From contig NC_092565.1 of NCBI RefSeq assembly GCF_037975245.1, forward strand, positions 16,461,499-16,525,498: DNA of 64,000 bases, given 5' to 3'. The position numbers and the translations under genes were made by a program. This DNA is from Apostichopus japonicus. Lineage: Eukaryota; Echinodermata; Holothuroidea; Aspidochirotida; Stichopodidae. This document shows, one piece after another, positions 47,143 to 60,025 of the stretch. Under the pieces are notes generated by a model. It saw only the letters and a list, made by a program, of their open reading frames with translations. It did not search any database and was not told the DNA's origin. Each line of letters begins with the position of its first letter. Position 1 is the stretch's first letter.

Positions 47143-49110
47143 GAGCTACAGAGCGTAGTAAAAATGAAACTGAGACTATAAAAAAAACATTTCAAACTTA
47201 GAGAAATATTATCATAATATGCCATCGCCGGATACTTTAAAAAATATTAGCAATTAAAAGAATTATACTGAAGCAATTGTTTGACTATAAATAACTAGGT
47301 ATTATTGTTCTCTCCGGAGAAAGATGGGTAGGGCAAGGTGGAATACAAGTTATTTTTTAAACCTGGAAAGACGCAATAAGTCTGTTAATGTTATTCGTAA
47401 TTAAAAAACACATACTGGTACCAATATTACCGATAAAACTTCAATTCTGCATGAAATGTTTTTATTTTATAATGAATTGTGTTCTAGTCAAGGCCTCACC
47501 TCCTTTTTTCGTGGCTTTAAAACCACTAGGTCTTTGAATGAGGATGATGCGAACTTATATGACGGCCCCTTAAAAGAGGATTAGTGTAAATCTGCCATTT
47601 TATCAATGTGCAATGGTAAAAGCCCGGGTAATGAAGGTTATCAGTGAAATTTTACAGTTTTTCTGCCAGATATTGGTAGAATTGTTACTAATTCCCTTAA
47701 TTTCGCTTTCCAAAAGTCTTCTCTTTCATGTTAGCAGTCTCGTAGCCTCCTTACTCTTATTCCAAAACGAGAAAAAGATCATATTTGTGTTAAGAATTTT
47801 CGTCCCATTTCACTATTAAATACAGACTACAAAATTAGTTCTAAGGCATTAGCAACGAGAGTTAAGAAATTTCTCAACTCAGTTATTGGTTCTTGTCGAA
47901 CTGGTTATATTGAAGGTCGCTTTATCGGGGAAAATGTTCGATGTGTTTTAGATTCTATTGATTATTGTAAAACAAATATAATTCATTTTTTTTTTGTTAT
48001 TGATTCTGAAGAAAGCTTTTGATAGTTTGAAATGGATGTTTTTAAGTTTAAGATTAATGATGATTTTTGTCCATGGGTTGGATCTCTATACTCTGGCTCC
48101 TCTGCAACTGTTTGTAATAATGGTTTTGCGTCTCAGTCGTTTGACATTACTAGAGGGGTTAGACGAAGTTGCCCTTAAAGTTCTTATATTTTCATTTTAT
48201 GCGTTGAACTGCTGGCTAAGAAAGTTAATACAAATGCACATATCAGAGATATTTCGGTTCTCAATCAGGATTCTTCAATATGCCGATGACACTATTTTGT
48301 TCCTAGACGGTTCAGATAATGCACTTAGGGAGACTGTTTTGCTTTTGAAAGAGTTTGCATCGGCATCAGGACTTAAATCAGCATTTTGCGTTATCTGCTA
48401 TGGTTTTTCTCATCCTCGCTGATTCCACGATGCCATAACGACATACATAACTAGCTTATCCATTCAAATCTTACTTCAAATGGTGGAGTAAAAGTCGAAC
48501 AATATACAACTTTCAACTTTGTTTTTCTCGAAGATATTTTCCATTGGGATCCAAATAAATCTCGCCCATATTGCAACTACAAGGCAGATGATGTGGACAC
48601 GCTTAAATGCATTCATTAATGATATTCTTAATGCTTGGTCTGATTTTACATTTAAAGAAGTTAATGATAACCTTAAAAGTCAAGTCATCTGGAATAATCA
48701 TCTGAAGTAAATGACAAGGTAATATTTTAAACATAATTAAATAAAGGAATAAGATGCATAAATGATATAATTGATGAACATTATCACTTTTTTTTATCGT
48801 TCTCAGACTTCAGAGAAAAGTATTACATTAACTGCCCATTGACTGTTTAATGTAGTATTATTAATGCCATCATAGCTAACTGGAGAAGGTCATTGAATCG
48901 ATTGAGAAGATTTGCCAAATCAAATTTAAATACCATTTTCATATGAAAAAGGCAACAAGTGAACATGATCTTTGAGATGTGTCAAAAGTTACCAGTCTTT
49001 GTGACTATGAAATGGTTGCAAGAAATAGAAGTGAGTTCGGTAGTTTAACGTCATTCAGGCTAACTGGTGAAGGCAGTAGAGCGATGATTGTGATCATAGT
49101 TATCAGGGAC
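47143..49110 (+). pseudogene. Tx1/L1 LINE reverse transcriptase and C-terminal region (block B copy)
   Basis: Same LINE as at 1-1,506 and 4,406-4,935, here uninterrupted. It includes NFRPISLLNTDYKI, KKAFDSLKW, TLLEGLDEVALK (a damaged RGVRQGCPL site), ILQYADDTILFLDG (about 48,265-48,305), CNYKADD and SQVIWNNHLK. Because B lacks the hAT and the LINE-tail insertion, it gives the pre-insertion sequence of block A. Confidence 0.85.
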
Positions 49111-51569
49111 CAAATTAAATGGTAGTCCGATCGTCCAAAACGACCAAAATTTATATCCCTTTCTACAACCCTCGTTCTAACCTTGATAGAGCAGTCATTC
49201 AGCCACCATGTAGCCCCCCTACAACCCCTTATTAACCTTGGAAGTGCAGGAATACAGCCACCCCATGTACAGTAGCCACACCTGCTATCCTTGGGAATGC
49301 AGTGCTACCACAACTCACCCACCTAATCCGAACCTTATCCTGAAACCCAGAAAACCGAGCGAAGAACGTCGTTTCTGTAGCGTCCTATAACTAGAACGCA
49401 ATGCAAAACAGACAGCCGTCGTTCATATAATTTCGTGCACTGAAATTGCGCCACCTCTTCAGTACACTTGGCTTACAGAGCGAATTGACCCAGTATTGAA
49501 CCCTATTACATATATGTCATAGCATGTATACCCTAATACAAATAAATAATAGTGGCGCTCGTCCGTTTTGTTATCACCGAAATCTTCCCCCCTCCTCCAG
49601 CAAAAAGGACGTAAAAACCGTCTTCAATATTACTTTTTGCAAATAAAGGTATGTGTCCAAGGAATTGCTAAAATATTTGAACACGCTCATACTGTAGACT
49701 GTCACAAACAAGTCTACTGTGTCTACAAGGGTCCACAAGGGTCTACAAGGGTCGACTATGTAGGTAACAAACCCAATTAGAAAACGTTTAGATTATTTAG
49801 GTCCAACTTCTTCTTGACCGATCTGAACTATCAATCTCGTTTGGGATTAATTGATCGGACTAAGCAACACTTTTAGATTTTTCATCAAAGTAACTTTAAC
49901 GTTAGTGTGCAACTAAAGAATTCGATTAATCCCTCGATGATACATTCGTCGCCCAAAAACTTATTCTGAGCCGCCTTCATCAACTTGCTTGTACCATCGG
50001 TTACAGCACCGAAATCTTTCTGAGGGAATCTCTCAGCTAATGTAATGGTCACGGCGTTTGTCATTTTAAATAAATCTGTTATCAGTAATGCGTTTGGTAA
50101 GTGCCATGCTATATATTTCTTATCTGACTAGTGTGTTAAAGTAATTGTATTTCTTTAACACTATACAGGTACGTGTTAGTTTAACAGTTGAATTTTATTC
50201 TTGGTGTAAAATTAGGTCTACCAACAGTTCAGTACAACTACATTAGCATACCACTAACAAAAATAAAAAATAAAAAAAATCATTGGATGAACAGGGAGAT
50301 GTAAAATGCAGATATGAAGGCTTGAATAGTATTGGACAAAACAAAATTCCCTAATTTTTAATTGATTATTCCCCAAAATATCTAAGCTCAGTATCAACGC
50401 CAAAGAAAACCCATAAGTATCATATGATAGAAGGTTCCACGGAATGTTTATGAATAGTTTAACTAAAGCAAACTTGGGTGAATTAATTAAATTGTCAAAT
50501 TTAGTAAACGGAAGTAGTCTCCAACGAATGTAATTTCCTTTACGATAGTGAGAATTTGAAAATAAGAAAGTTTGAGAAGAGAATTCGTGTTTGTTATATA
50601 AATATCATTAATTAACTGATCTCGACAACTTTTGTTATTAGTCATTTACCATATCATTTTGTGTACTACTTTTGCTTTAATGTAAAGTGTTAATACAGAG
50701 GTCCAGACATTTTCGTTATTTCTTTCTTCCTTTCCTGCATGGAAGTGTGTTCTGCTTTGTTTCCCTAAGCAATTATATCTGTATATTGCATATTGGCAAC
50801 AACAAATAAATGAAATGAAATACAAAACTATGGACTAAGACTAAGACTCTCGGTGGAAAGCACGTTTCTTGTTCTATAATGATGTGGCTTGCTTTTAAAT
50901 TTGTCTCTTAAATAAAAACGTTTAGTTCATTTTCCAATTGACAAAAATATACGGCAGTTTAAAAGTGCCATCAAAGAATAAAATATGTAACCTTAATAAG
51001 TTAGCATTTTGCAGAAATATTTTAGAGTGACGATATGTAAAAAGTGGCTATTTCATCATGTATTTAGAAAATTTGTTAAATCGCAAGATTGTAAAAATAT
51101 CAACAACTAAGCATTTTGCAGAAAATTGTTGAAACGACGAGATCAACCTTCATAAACTGTTATTTCAACCATTTAATTTTGGAACAATTTTGAATTTGCC
51201 GACGTGGAAAGATGTCAACATTTGAACATTTTCCAGAATATTGGTGATATTACGAGATGTCATAAATTGTTAATTCAACATTTTGCAGAAAATCGTTAGT
51301 GTAAAGAAATCCTTATCTTGATGGCACGTAAAAGCTGCAACAAAGTATAACAGAGTGCAAAATAGTATAAACAGGAAGTTAGCAATTGATAAGAATTGAA
51401 ATAAAACTCCCATGTAGGCTTAGAACTCCTGAACAAATACGATGAATAAGAGAAAAGGGCAATGGATTGTATTTATTTTCAAAATTCAATACAAAGCAGT
51501 GTGGTAAAGTAGTAACGGGATAATTCTAAATTTGGCAAGATATTCATCCACTTGCATCTAGTATGAAGC
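49111..51569. other. Duplicated intergenic DNA without a supported gene (block B)
   Basis: Counterpart of 4,936-7,380, with scattered substitutions and short indels, such as about 18 extra bases near 49,258. No frame is preserved in a coding-like way between the two copies. Confidence 0.6.
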
Positions 51570-51960
51570 TTACACACATAATCTATTTGGTCTTGCCAGG
51601 ATAGGTTCATACCTATCCTGGTGCTGACGGTATTACATACATAATCTATTTGGTCTTGCCAGGATAGGTTCATATCTATCCTGGTGCAGACGGTGTTACA
51701 CACATAATCTATTTGGTCTTGCCAGGATAGGTTCATACCTATCCTGGTGCTGACGGTATTACATACATAATCTATTTGGTCTTGCCAGGATAGGTTCATA
51801 TCTATCCTGGTGCAGACGGTGTTACACACATAATCTATTTGGTCTTGCCAGGATAGGTTCATATCTATCCTGGTGCTTAGGATGTTACACACATAATCTA
51901 TTTGGTCTTGCCAGGATAGGTTCATATCTATCCTGGTGTTGACTGTCTTACACACATAAT
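51570..51960. repeat. 63-bp minisatellite array 3, about 6 copies
   Basis: Block B counterpart of array 1, contracted to about six units. Units alternate between 'catacctatcc' and 'catatctatcc' types. A degenerate last unit continues after the SINE (52,213-52,285). Confidence 0.95.
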
Positions 51961-51961
51961 C

Positions 51962-52212
51962 AGGGAGTGTTAGCTCAGTGGTTAACGTCGGTGCCTTTCA
52001 ATAATAAGGTCCCGAGTTCGAGTCACTTCAAGATTAATGTATGTCGTCCAGTTACAGAGTTGTTTACAATTTACAATTCATAATCATGGACGTCAAAATA
52101 TGAATCTAAGAGACTGACTTCGGTCAGCTTGCGGCTTTGATAAGCCAATGATGGCGGCTTCGCGAGTTCCTGCTTGCAGGAGGATCTAAAAATACAAAAT
52201 ACGAATACAAAA
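51962..52212 (+). mobile_element. tRNA-derived SINE
   Basis: Starts with a tRNA-like head: A-box TAGCTCAGTGG (51,971-51,981) and B-box GTTCGAGTC (52,016-52,024), spaced as in a tRNA. A shared body and an A-rich tail follow ('ctaaaaatacaaaatacg'). It is inserted in the last minisatellite unit and is absent from block A near 12,570. A truncated relative is at 26,095-26,285 on the minus strand. The lack of tRNA-like folding after the B-box and the long body argue against a functional tRNA. Confidence 0.85.
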
Positions 52213-52437
52213 TCTATTTAATCTGGCCAGGACTGGTTCATATATATCCTATTGCTGTCTTACATACGTATTCTATTTAGTCGTCAGTTGCGAAATGTTG
52301 AAAAATTTAACCCGACAGTGTACCACCATACAACTTTGACGAATCAACTGTGACAAAGCTTGTATAAATTAATTAGTTCCTCTTTTTTTGTATTGTGTTT
52401 ATAATCACGCTACCACAGACACCGTTGGAAAGAAGCA

Positions 52438-52445
52438 TATAAATA
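52438..52445 (+). promoter_or_regulatory. TATA box of receptor gene B
   Basis: TATAAATA 75 bp before the start codon at 52,513, conserved in position with 12,785-12,792. Confidence 0.65.
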
Positions 52446-52512
52446 AGAACGGTAGAACCGTTTTTTGTCAGACGACAATTCCCTCCGTGCACACGAATTT
52501 GCGGTTTAAGTG

Positions 52513-52609
52513 ATGGAACCGATACTGATTTGGTGTTACTTTCTTTTATTAGGGTCCATGCAGGCAGTTAATCCAGTAACTGCTCTCAAGAATGACTGCC
52601 CGCTCGCAG
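52513..52609 (+). CDS. Receptor B exon 1: signal peptide (gene continues beyond window)
   Basis: 97 nt, 32 codons plus one base, ending at donor gtaagatg. It encodes a leader CYFLLLGSMQA and VNPVTAL. It differs from exon 1 of A at four bases, giving three residue changes. Exon 2 would lie beyond 64,000 if the layout matches A. I infer a tandem receptor paralogue; whether it is intact cannot be seen here. Confidence 0.8.
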
Positions 52610-53075
52610 GTAAGATGTATTTAATATTGCTCTCTCTGATTTTAAAAATGTAGCTAAACCACCAAATCGTGGAAAGGTATCAGGAGTGGGGAGACAAGTG
52701 CGACTTGCAATTTCTTTCTATAAAGAGATATAACAAAGAAATAAAGACGAAAGAAGCTATACTTTAAAGGCGATATCGCTCGTAGACTTTTTTTTGAGGG
52801 CGCTGGCATTATCGAGGTTTCAGCGAGGTTTAATGGGACCCCTATTAATCACGTGACCTCGGTGGCAAATTTAGATCAGTGAATAGCACAGGCAAGCGTA
52901 TGCGCAACAAGCCCGTACCCATGCACACATAATGTTATAACACAGCATTTCAGTTTACTGTACTGTTTACCGCATAGGACTTTCGTCCTCGATAGTTTGT
53001 TGTTTGTGTGCCTTTTGAGTAAAGAATACTGTACGATTTTCGTCCAAATACATTCGATTAGAGTATTGTGACAAT

Positions 53076-53306
53076 CATGGAAAAGGGATCAGGGCAAGGA
53101 GAATCGGGCGAAATAAAACGACCTTATCCTGGAACGAGCGTAGGCTAGGTTTAAGTGGAGGAAGGCCTTTGTTGCATGGACCTGACAAAAACAGCAGTGC
53201 AAAGGAACAACAGCGACGAAGAGATGCCACGAAGATCTATCTTCTACGTTCCTATGTAAGCTGGCAAATGGAGAAAGAACTCTACAAACATGTCCATGAT
53301 TAGACT
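53076..53306 (+). pseudogene. Possible first exon of the TTAA transposon gene
   Basis: The ATG at 53,076 opens MEKGSGQGESGEIKRPYPG and stops after about 23 codons. The neighbouring frame is open for RRLGLSGGRPLLHGPDKNS and DATKIYLLRSYVSWQMEKE before a stop. This looks like one coding region split by a frameshift. I do not recognise the family. Confidence 0.35.
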
Positions 53307-55543
53307 TCTGTGAGCAACGTATGCTTCAGGATCACACAAAAAGGTAATGATTTGCTAAGCTAGGCTAAAACTGTATAGGGTACAGTAGTTGTCCTAGGTT
53401 ACATGTATAGCCTATCAGTATTGCGAAGTACAGAATACTGCGAAGTTCGGACTCCCATAAGAAATACACGATTTCACCATGATAACCTACAAGCAAAAGC
53501 CAATATCACTAAAAACTACGAAGCTACAGTTATTTCCTCTCCAAAATGACCTATGTGCAAGTATGTACGTATATATTTGTCAATAAAATGAAGATATAGG
53601 CTAGGAGTTTTGGGGTATTTTAAGGCTTAGGTGTTCGAACTTCGCAGTGTCTAGTATGCTATTGTATTTGTAACATACATGATTTGATATGCCTAGGCTA
53701 TGTAACTAGGCCTATCATTCATTATTTTTCCAATGGGCCTAGCGTATGCTAACCTTACCATACTTATCCTAGCCCAAAATAGCAGTAAGTTGTATTACTG
53801 AGTCAGCATCATCACTGTTTGTGAATGCTTGTCATGAAGATACTGTATACAGTTAAAAATGAAAGTATCCTTTCTAAAGAAGACTGACTGATATTTATGC
53901 AATGGAAAGCTGGGCCTTCTCATCACCAAAAATTAAACTTTTTTTGCCTCAACAAATTGATGGAAATATATTTTCTAACCACTAGGCCTAGGTGATCTGT
54001 TCATCCCCACCCCCTCCAGGTTCTAAATTTTTATCAGCTGTCCTTGTTTGAAGAAGATGTTCTTGTGAATGAGCATTTGAAAAAAAAGAAAGAAGTTTGA
54101 AGCCTCATCTTTGCCCAGTCATAATTAACTAGGCATATATAGAACTAAGGCCTACAGTATAGTAATAAGTATCTGAATTTAGTGATCAAAGTAACTGCAT
54201 CCCCTAATTTTGTAATATGCACCAGTGAGGAAGGCCTACTGTGCTGTACAAGTACAACCACATGGACCTGCAGTTTTTCCTATAAAAATAATGCATCTAC
54301 ATAAATACTTTAGAATCACTCCTAACTGATTCACATGTTTTCACACCGCTACATATGCAACTATACTTCTAAGGTCAGCCACAGCCAGCATATACGCAAT
54401 CAAGTTTTAATGGTTCATTTGGGCAACGGGGTGTATATGTTATCTACTGACTCAATCATGTGTACATTTCTGCGTTTGGGATTTTTGAAGGAACCCAACT
54501 GCTATGCAAGAACTAAGGTAAATTAGCCTCACAAATTGAGGGAACATATTAGTACATATAGCTACACCTATATAAACCTTTATATTGCCATGCCTGGAGG
54601 TAAGAAAGTACCAGTTTTTTGTGTAGGCCTAATGCTATAATGTTGTGATAAGTTATCATATTTTTATATATGGGTCCATCCATGCCAAATCAACAGTGGC
54701 CTCCACGCCCACCCTCTCAGAATTGCCTGAAATTGATATGGTGTCTTGCAATATGTCTCAAAGGATGAAATTGGGCCAAAAAAAATTGGAAAACTTTTTG
54801 GTTGCTAGGATACGGCCCGCCTAGCAACCAAATCCAGATTGCATTTTAAGAGCCCTAAATGATCTGATATTTAGTGTTCAAAAATTATGATCTATTAAAT
54901 TTGGTGACCGTAACTATCTCTTGTGGAGAGTAATCTAGCGTTAATGGTAGTCTGAAAACTAGCTATGCATGTAAACAGGAATTTTCACAATGGTGGGCTT
55001 ATGTCATGGAGTAAGCTAGCATCTCAATTCTCACTCATGAAACCAACTGCTCACATAAACAGGAAGTTTACACAGTAGGTAAATAGTGAGTGTACATCAA
55101 ACTTTGATCAAAAGACTGGACATCTTTTAATGATATGAAACCAATCAGTTCACTTAGACAGGAAGTTTACATAGTAAATTGTACATTGACATGTGAGCTC
55201 AGGTTGTTGAGCAAGCAGTTGGGCAACACAAAATTATCCTCACAATTTTCTTGAAAGGTACCACGGTTTTAGGATATGTTGAAGAAGAGTATGGAAGAAT
55301 ATATCATCCTTATTTGGGTTTAAATCATTGTGGGTTAACAATATGTTATTATTGAAATCTGCCAAAGTGTTTGTTTGTTACTTTTCTCTTTCATATTTTT
55401 CTTGGGTATGATAAAAACATGTTTGTTTGTAATGATTTGGTCATTACCAGATTCATTACGCATACAATTAAGCTTGGGGTGTACAGTAAAATTACTATTT
55501 CAGTTATATGATTTACGGACAATTTTTTTGTTTCATTGAACAG

Positions 55544-57542
55544 GTGTCAAATGCATCTTTCCAGAAGGATGCCGAAAGTCAAACAGAGGCATTCTCAGCA
55601 GCTGTCACCACAGAAAGCTCAGTTGACACTCACAAAGGAGAAGGTAAATTTATATGTTTATCCTTGCATGAATAACAGACTGGAAGAGCAGTGCTAATCT
55701 TATATCTGATCTGATGTGATCAGAAAAATTAATACAATTTCATTCTCATTAAATTCCTAAAGAAAAGAAAAAAATGGTAGCATATTGCTCATCCACTAAA
55801 AAGCGTACATGTGTATGAGAATTTATATAAAAGTCAGTGGCGCTGATATTATGAGGATCTTCTTTAGAGGCAAACTGACTAGTAACAGGTAATTCAAGAG
55901 ACACAATAGAGCCTGGAACAGAGAGGACATGGTGAACACAAAGAAAGAAGTTAATGGTGTATTGAACAAAAGGAGTCAGGGAAAGCAGAGGTATTTAGAT
56001 AAACTTTGGAGTACAAAGCGAGGATTAAGAAGGAGAGAGGGGGAATGAACTATGGCAGAATACAGAGATGGAGCAGGATTAAGTTAGCATAGGCATAGGA
56101 GCCTCATTTGATTTGTGGGGGGCTTAAACGACTTGCCCGAAAAATATGACCGAAATTTTCGCGTGCTCCGCGCGCGATCAACATGTTGTTGTGCATATCA
56201 TATAGGCATTCATCGGTTATTACATCACATGCCAATAACATACAATCATTTTGCGTCTTACTGTATTAGCCTTCCATATTGGTTAAAATTATTAGGGAAT
56301 CTGTAAAACAAAAATGATCATAACAATGTAAGTTTAAACATTGAAAAACACATTGCAAAATATTCTTCTTGCAGTAGGTGCCTGAAAAATTCTCAACTTA
56401 TTGCTGAATTTTTACCAAAAAAAGTGAAAAACACATTGCAAATTATTCTTTTTTTAAGTAGGTGCCCGAAAAATTCTCAGCATATTGCCGGAATTTTCAC
56501 CGAAAAAAGTGGAAAACACATTGCAAATTATTCTTCTTTCAGTAGGTGCCCGAAAAATTTTCAGCATTTTGCACGAATTTTCACCAAAAAATGTGAAAAA
56601 CACACTGAAAATGATTCTTTTTTAGTAGGTGCCCGAAAAATTCTCAGCATATTGCCCGAATTTTCACCAAACGCCTATGTAAGTTAGTCATGTCCTTCTT
56701 GTATATTGAGCCCATTCAGTTGAATGGTGCTAAGGCATTCCGTTCACTCTCTCTATCTCTGCTGTGGTGTACTATGTCTGAGATGGTTAGTCTACGAATT
56801 TAGTTACCTGTTGGGACATGTCTTACTTTAATGGTATGAGTGGGGAACTGAAAGTGTTCCCCTACTGGAGTCTCCATTTTCATTGTATTGACCTGTGACT
56901 AGAACTGCTTATTGAGGGTGGTCTTGGTTTCACCAACATACTTGTAACTTCAATATCTTCTACTTCAATGTCCTCTAAACTCAATGACACCATTTAAATT
57001 GAAATATCAGTTTCCAGTGCTGCAAAAGTGTGATAAGTTCTAAACAAAAGTATATTTTTAGTCACAGCCATAGTAGCTATAGCAGGATACTTGCAATCTA
57101 GTAACAAATGTTTTATGTAATCTTTACAGATACTTCTGATCCAGTTACTTCAACACCTCTCAAGAAGCCATCTGCCATGTTCTGTCCAATGTCACCAGTA
57201 GGATTAGATATGGAGCAGCATGGGAGAGAAACCTCAGACCATACAAATACACATTGCCACATTTATATGATCCTGAACAAAAGAGATCATACATATGGCA
57301 GGGGCAAGCACTTTTCCCAGACTTTTATTGACAGGTTGTGCGACATTCACGTTGGATTAGCAGCTATTGATACATCTGCATCACCAGATTTAGATAAATT
57401 GCTTTCGTCCATTTTGTTCGATAGTAGCTATGACTGTGAATCAGAAGCTTGGCCACCCTCTAAGTCAAGGTGGGCAAGGTTGGGGAAATTCAATCAAGGA
57501 GTAACAATCAGAGAATGGCCAGCTTTGTATTATTGTATATAG
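55544..57542 (+). CDS. Last two exons of an unrecognised transposon-borne gene
   Basis: Exon 55,544-55,643 (acceptor 'attgaacag', donor 'gtaaat') encodes VSNASFQKDAESQTEAFSAA and more. It joins in phase to 57,130-57,542 (acceptor 'tctttacag'), which encodes DTSDPVTSTPLKKPSAMFC, later FIDRLCDIHVGLAAIDTSA and a C-terminus EWPALYYCI before TAG. Serine/threonine-rich and acidic, with no catalytic motif that I can name. An upstream open stretch ending at 54,520 with donor 'gtaaat' is in the right phase but is weakly supported. Confidence 0.42.
56088..56679. mobile_element. hAT-type element with internal 4-copy tandem repeat
   Basis: Ends CATAGGCATAGG and the complement of CATAGGCGT, with perfect 8-bp flanks 'taagttag' (56,080-56,087 and 56,680-56,687). 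From about 56,370 to the right end it is four imperfect units of about 85-90 bp, each starting 'gtaggtgcc.gaaaaatt'. It is nested in the TTAA transposon and related to 22,795-23,226. Confidence 0.83.
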
Positions 57543-60025
57543 GCCTACACAAACAGCGGGTATAAATATCTGTATCGGTTTATTTATACTGGTGTTCATA
57601 TCCGTTGCCAGGAGGCAGGAGGGGATATGATTTGAACGTGGGGTGGGGGTGGGGAAGGGGTCCCCTTTGAAGTGTTCAAACGATGCTACATTTTACATCT
57701 ATCTTCTTGAATCACATGTATATTAAACACCCCTATAGACACGATCAATCAGTCCTGTCTCTCACCTCCTCTCATGCACTGGTGTATTTATTTCCTGGCA
57801 ACATAACAGTTAGGCATAGTAAGGGTCAGAGGTCATCACAACTTAAAGAGTTGTGTGAGTCCCTGTGGTCTCTTACATCCTTGTAGCAGTAGGGAGAAGA
57901 AGCCTAATAGATCAGAAACCATGATCATCTTCTGTTGTGTCTTATTTTCCAGCATCCTTGAAACATTATATCCTTCACCTTTGATTTCTTGATGTCATAA
58001 GCTGTATTTATGTGGTGCATTATTTAATTCCAGTATTGAGATTGTATATTCTTCTTGTGTATTTGACAGTATCCCAGTGATCTCCATTTTCTGCTCTTGG
58101 TTTTCTTTTCTCTGTATTTCATATCATATCTATCTCTACCCCTAACCTCCATCTCCACATTTTCTTTACTTTCTTCCTCCATCCCTTCATCTGTCTTTCA
58201 CTCTTTCTTTTTTGACCTCTTTCCTTCCCTCTGTTTACCCTGTATGTTTTAGTTTGCCGACTCCCCCCCCTTACATCTTACCCCCCTAAAAAATGTTCAC
58301 AAGGTTGACAAGTCTCCCCATGCTAGTCCCAAGCTATACACCTTTGTTGTGGTGACCGTTCACTATACTTGCGGATCAAATGGAATGCCCCACCCCCCAC
58401 CCCTTACTTCCCAGTGTCATGAATCGGCAAATGGAAGATTATTCGGAGTTGTTCGTGATGGTTCAATGATCTTATAGTCAGGCATAGGCCTATATGGTTC
58501 TCTTTGTCCTTCATTGTAGTCGAAGTTTGAAATGAATTAATCGTACTAGGAACTTCCTGGCAATGTTTAATTTTCTGTGGCAAGAAAAAAAAGCCCCCCC
58601 CCCCAGTGTCCCTCCTGGTTGACTAGAGCCTGTACGCCTATATGGTCACACAATAGTATAGATAAGTATGAGCCATGCAGACAGCTTTTTTTTTCTTTTT
58701 CTTTTTTAAATTCAATGCAATTTGAGTTATAGTTTCGAGTTGTAATTCGAGTCAGTCGTGATGAGGTGCCCCATGGTGGGGCTGGGTAACCCACCCCCAA
58801 CCCCGTTGCCGACTTTTTGGCATTTCTTTGGGAGCCGTTCGGAACAAGAGGCAGGATAATCAATACTGGAGTACAGTACGCTGGAAAGCAATAAACTGAC
58901 GTGATTTAGAAAACAAAAGTTGTTTGCTTTGACTGCCGATGTTCAGCGAGTCACTTTTCAATGGAAATAACTTTTAATTTATTGTTCATGTACTTATTCC
59001 CTTTTTGCCAATCCTTTCTAAAGAGGGTGGAGCCGCCCGTTATGGCAACGTATTTTCGTTCCCTTTTCCGTTCAAATTTCCTTATTTTTAATTCGGGTCA
59101 AAGGGGTGCAAGGACAGGGTTTACGTGCACCGGTTAGGAGGATGGGGTGCAGCTAGGGCAAGTGTTCTGTGATCGCCTAAAGGGCCCGTTGTCAGGAGTC
59201 CAAAAATAATTAAATATACATATTTATCTATATATGGTTTATGACAAAATCCTCCTGATATATAACTAAAATTTATGTATAAAATACAATGTAAGTTGTG
59301 ACTGTGTCTATGTGTAATTAATACCTAAATTGGCTGAAATACCAATTGTTCACATATGACGGACTTGACCATACGTTTGATACCCAATGTAATCACTTTT
59401 GGCAATTTTTTCACTCATTCGCGTCTGTCCTTTTTGTGACACGAGTCAATGTATCAGACATAAACTTCACTATAAGTTTCTTGAGCTGTGAAAGAATGTC
59501 GGCTCGCAACTGAGGTTGTAATATTTCAAATACTTTACTCAGGTTAGTACAAGACTGGCGCATCTGTAAAGGTTTGGAATACACTGGTTTTTTAAAGTAA
59601 AATAGTACTGTACTTCTATAGGCTAAACTTCTGATATTCGATACAGCATAAAGCATGCAGAGCTTTCCAAATCAGTGATTCAACTACGAAACCAGGGCAT
59701 CCGTAAAACAAACCACAGAGTTTTGTATCACACAACACACACGGAAACGCGACGTAATAATTTACCGCATACTACTGACCAGGGAGTTTTTCCATAACAA
59801 CTCCCTGTAACTGACACTGCCACAGACAAGAAACTATGCAGGAATTTCGCCAAGGCCACCGTTCAAGTAACCGAACCCGTTTATTGCTTACTAGCCGTAA
59901 ATACGGGATTGCTGAGAAATTACGAAACAACAGCGACGAACCGGTAGAGGGTAGTATTGATATTATTTTTGAATCGGTTGGTGTGAAGGACAGAATTAAC
60001 GAGGAAATTACGAGCGATCCCACCT
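57543..60025. other. Right part of the TTAA transposon, no supported gene
   Basis: Contains C-runs near 58,265 and 58,595 and a polypyrimidine stretch near 58,130-58,230. An open segment at 59,836-60,025 (MQEFRQGHRSSNRTRLLLTS...) runs into the terminal repeat, so I do not call it a gene. Confidence 0.5.

Larger units (their letters stand above)
52768..60025. mobile_element. 7.26-kb TTAA-flanked DNA transposon in intron 1 of receptor B
   Basis: Ends AGGCGATATCGCTCGTA and the complement of AGGTGGGATCGCTCGTA (14 of 17 identical), both bordered by TTAA (52,764-52,767 and 60,026-60,029). Block A at about 13,105-13,115 has the uninterrupted site, equal in length after removing the element and one TTAA. 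Contents include an open segment near 53,076-53,305 (ATG, MEKGSGQGESGEIKRPYPG, then a shifted frame RRLGLSGGRPL...), a two-exon tail (55,544-57,542), and a nested hAT (56,088-56,679). The superfamily is uncertain; TTAA and AGG ends resemble the element at 29,369-35,012, but the end sequences differ. Confidence 0.82.

Noticed and set aside
51962-52035. Functional tRNA gene
   Set aside because: A- and B-boxes are present, but a long body shared with another repeat copy and an A-rich tail follow, so it is a SINE head.
58487-58654. hAT element with 'ctatatgg' flanks
   Set aside because: The octamer is repeated, but the sequence between has no inverted ends and does not begin like the hAT families here.
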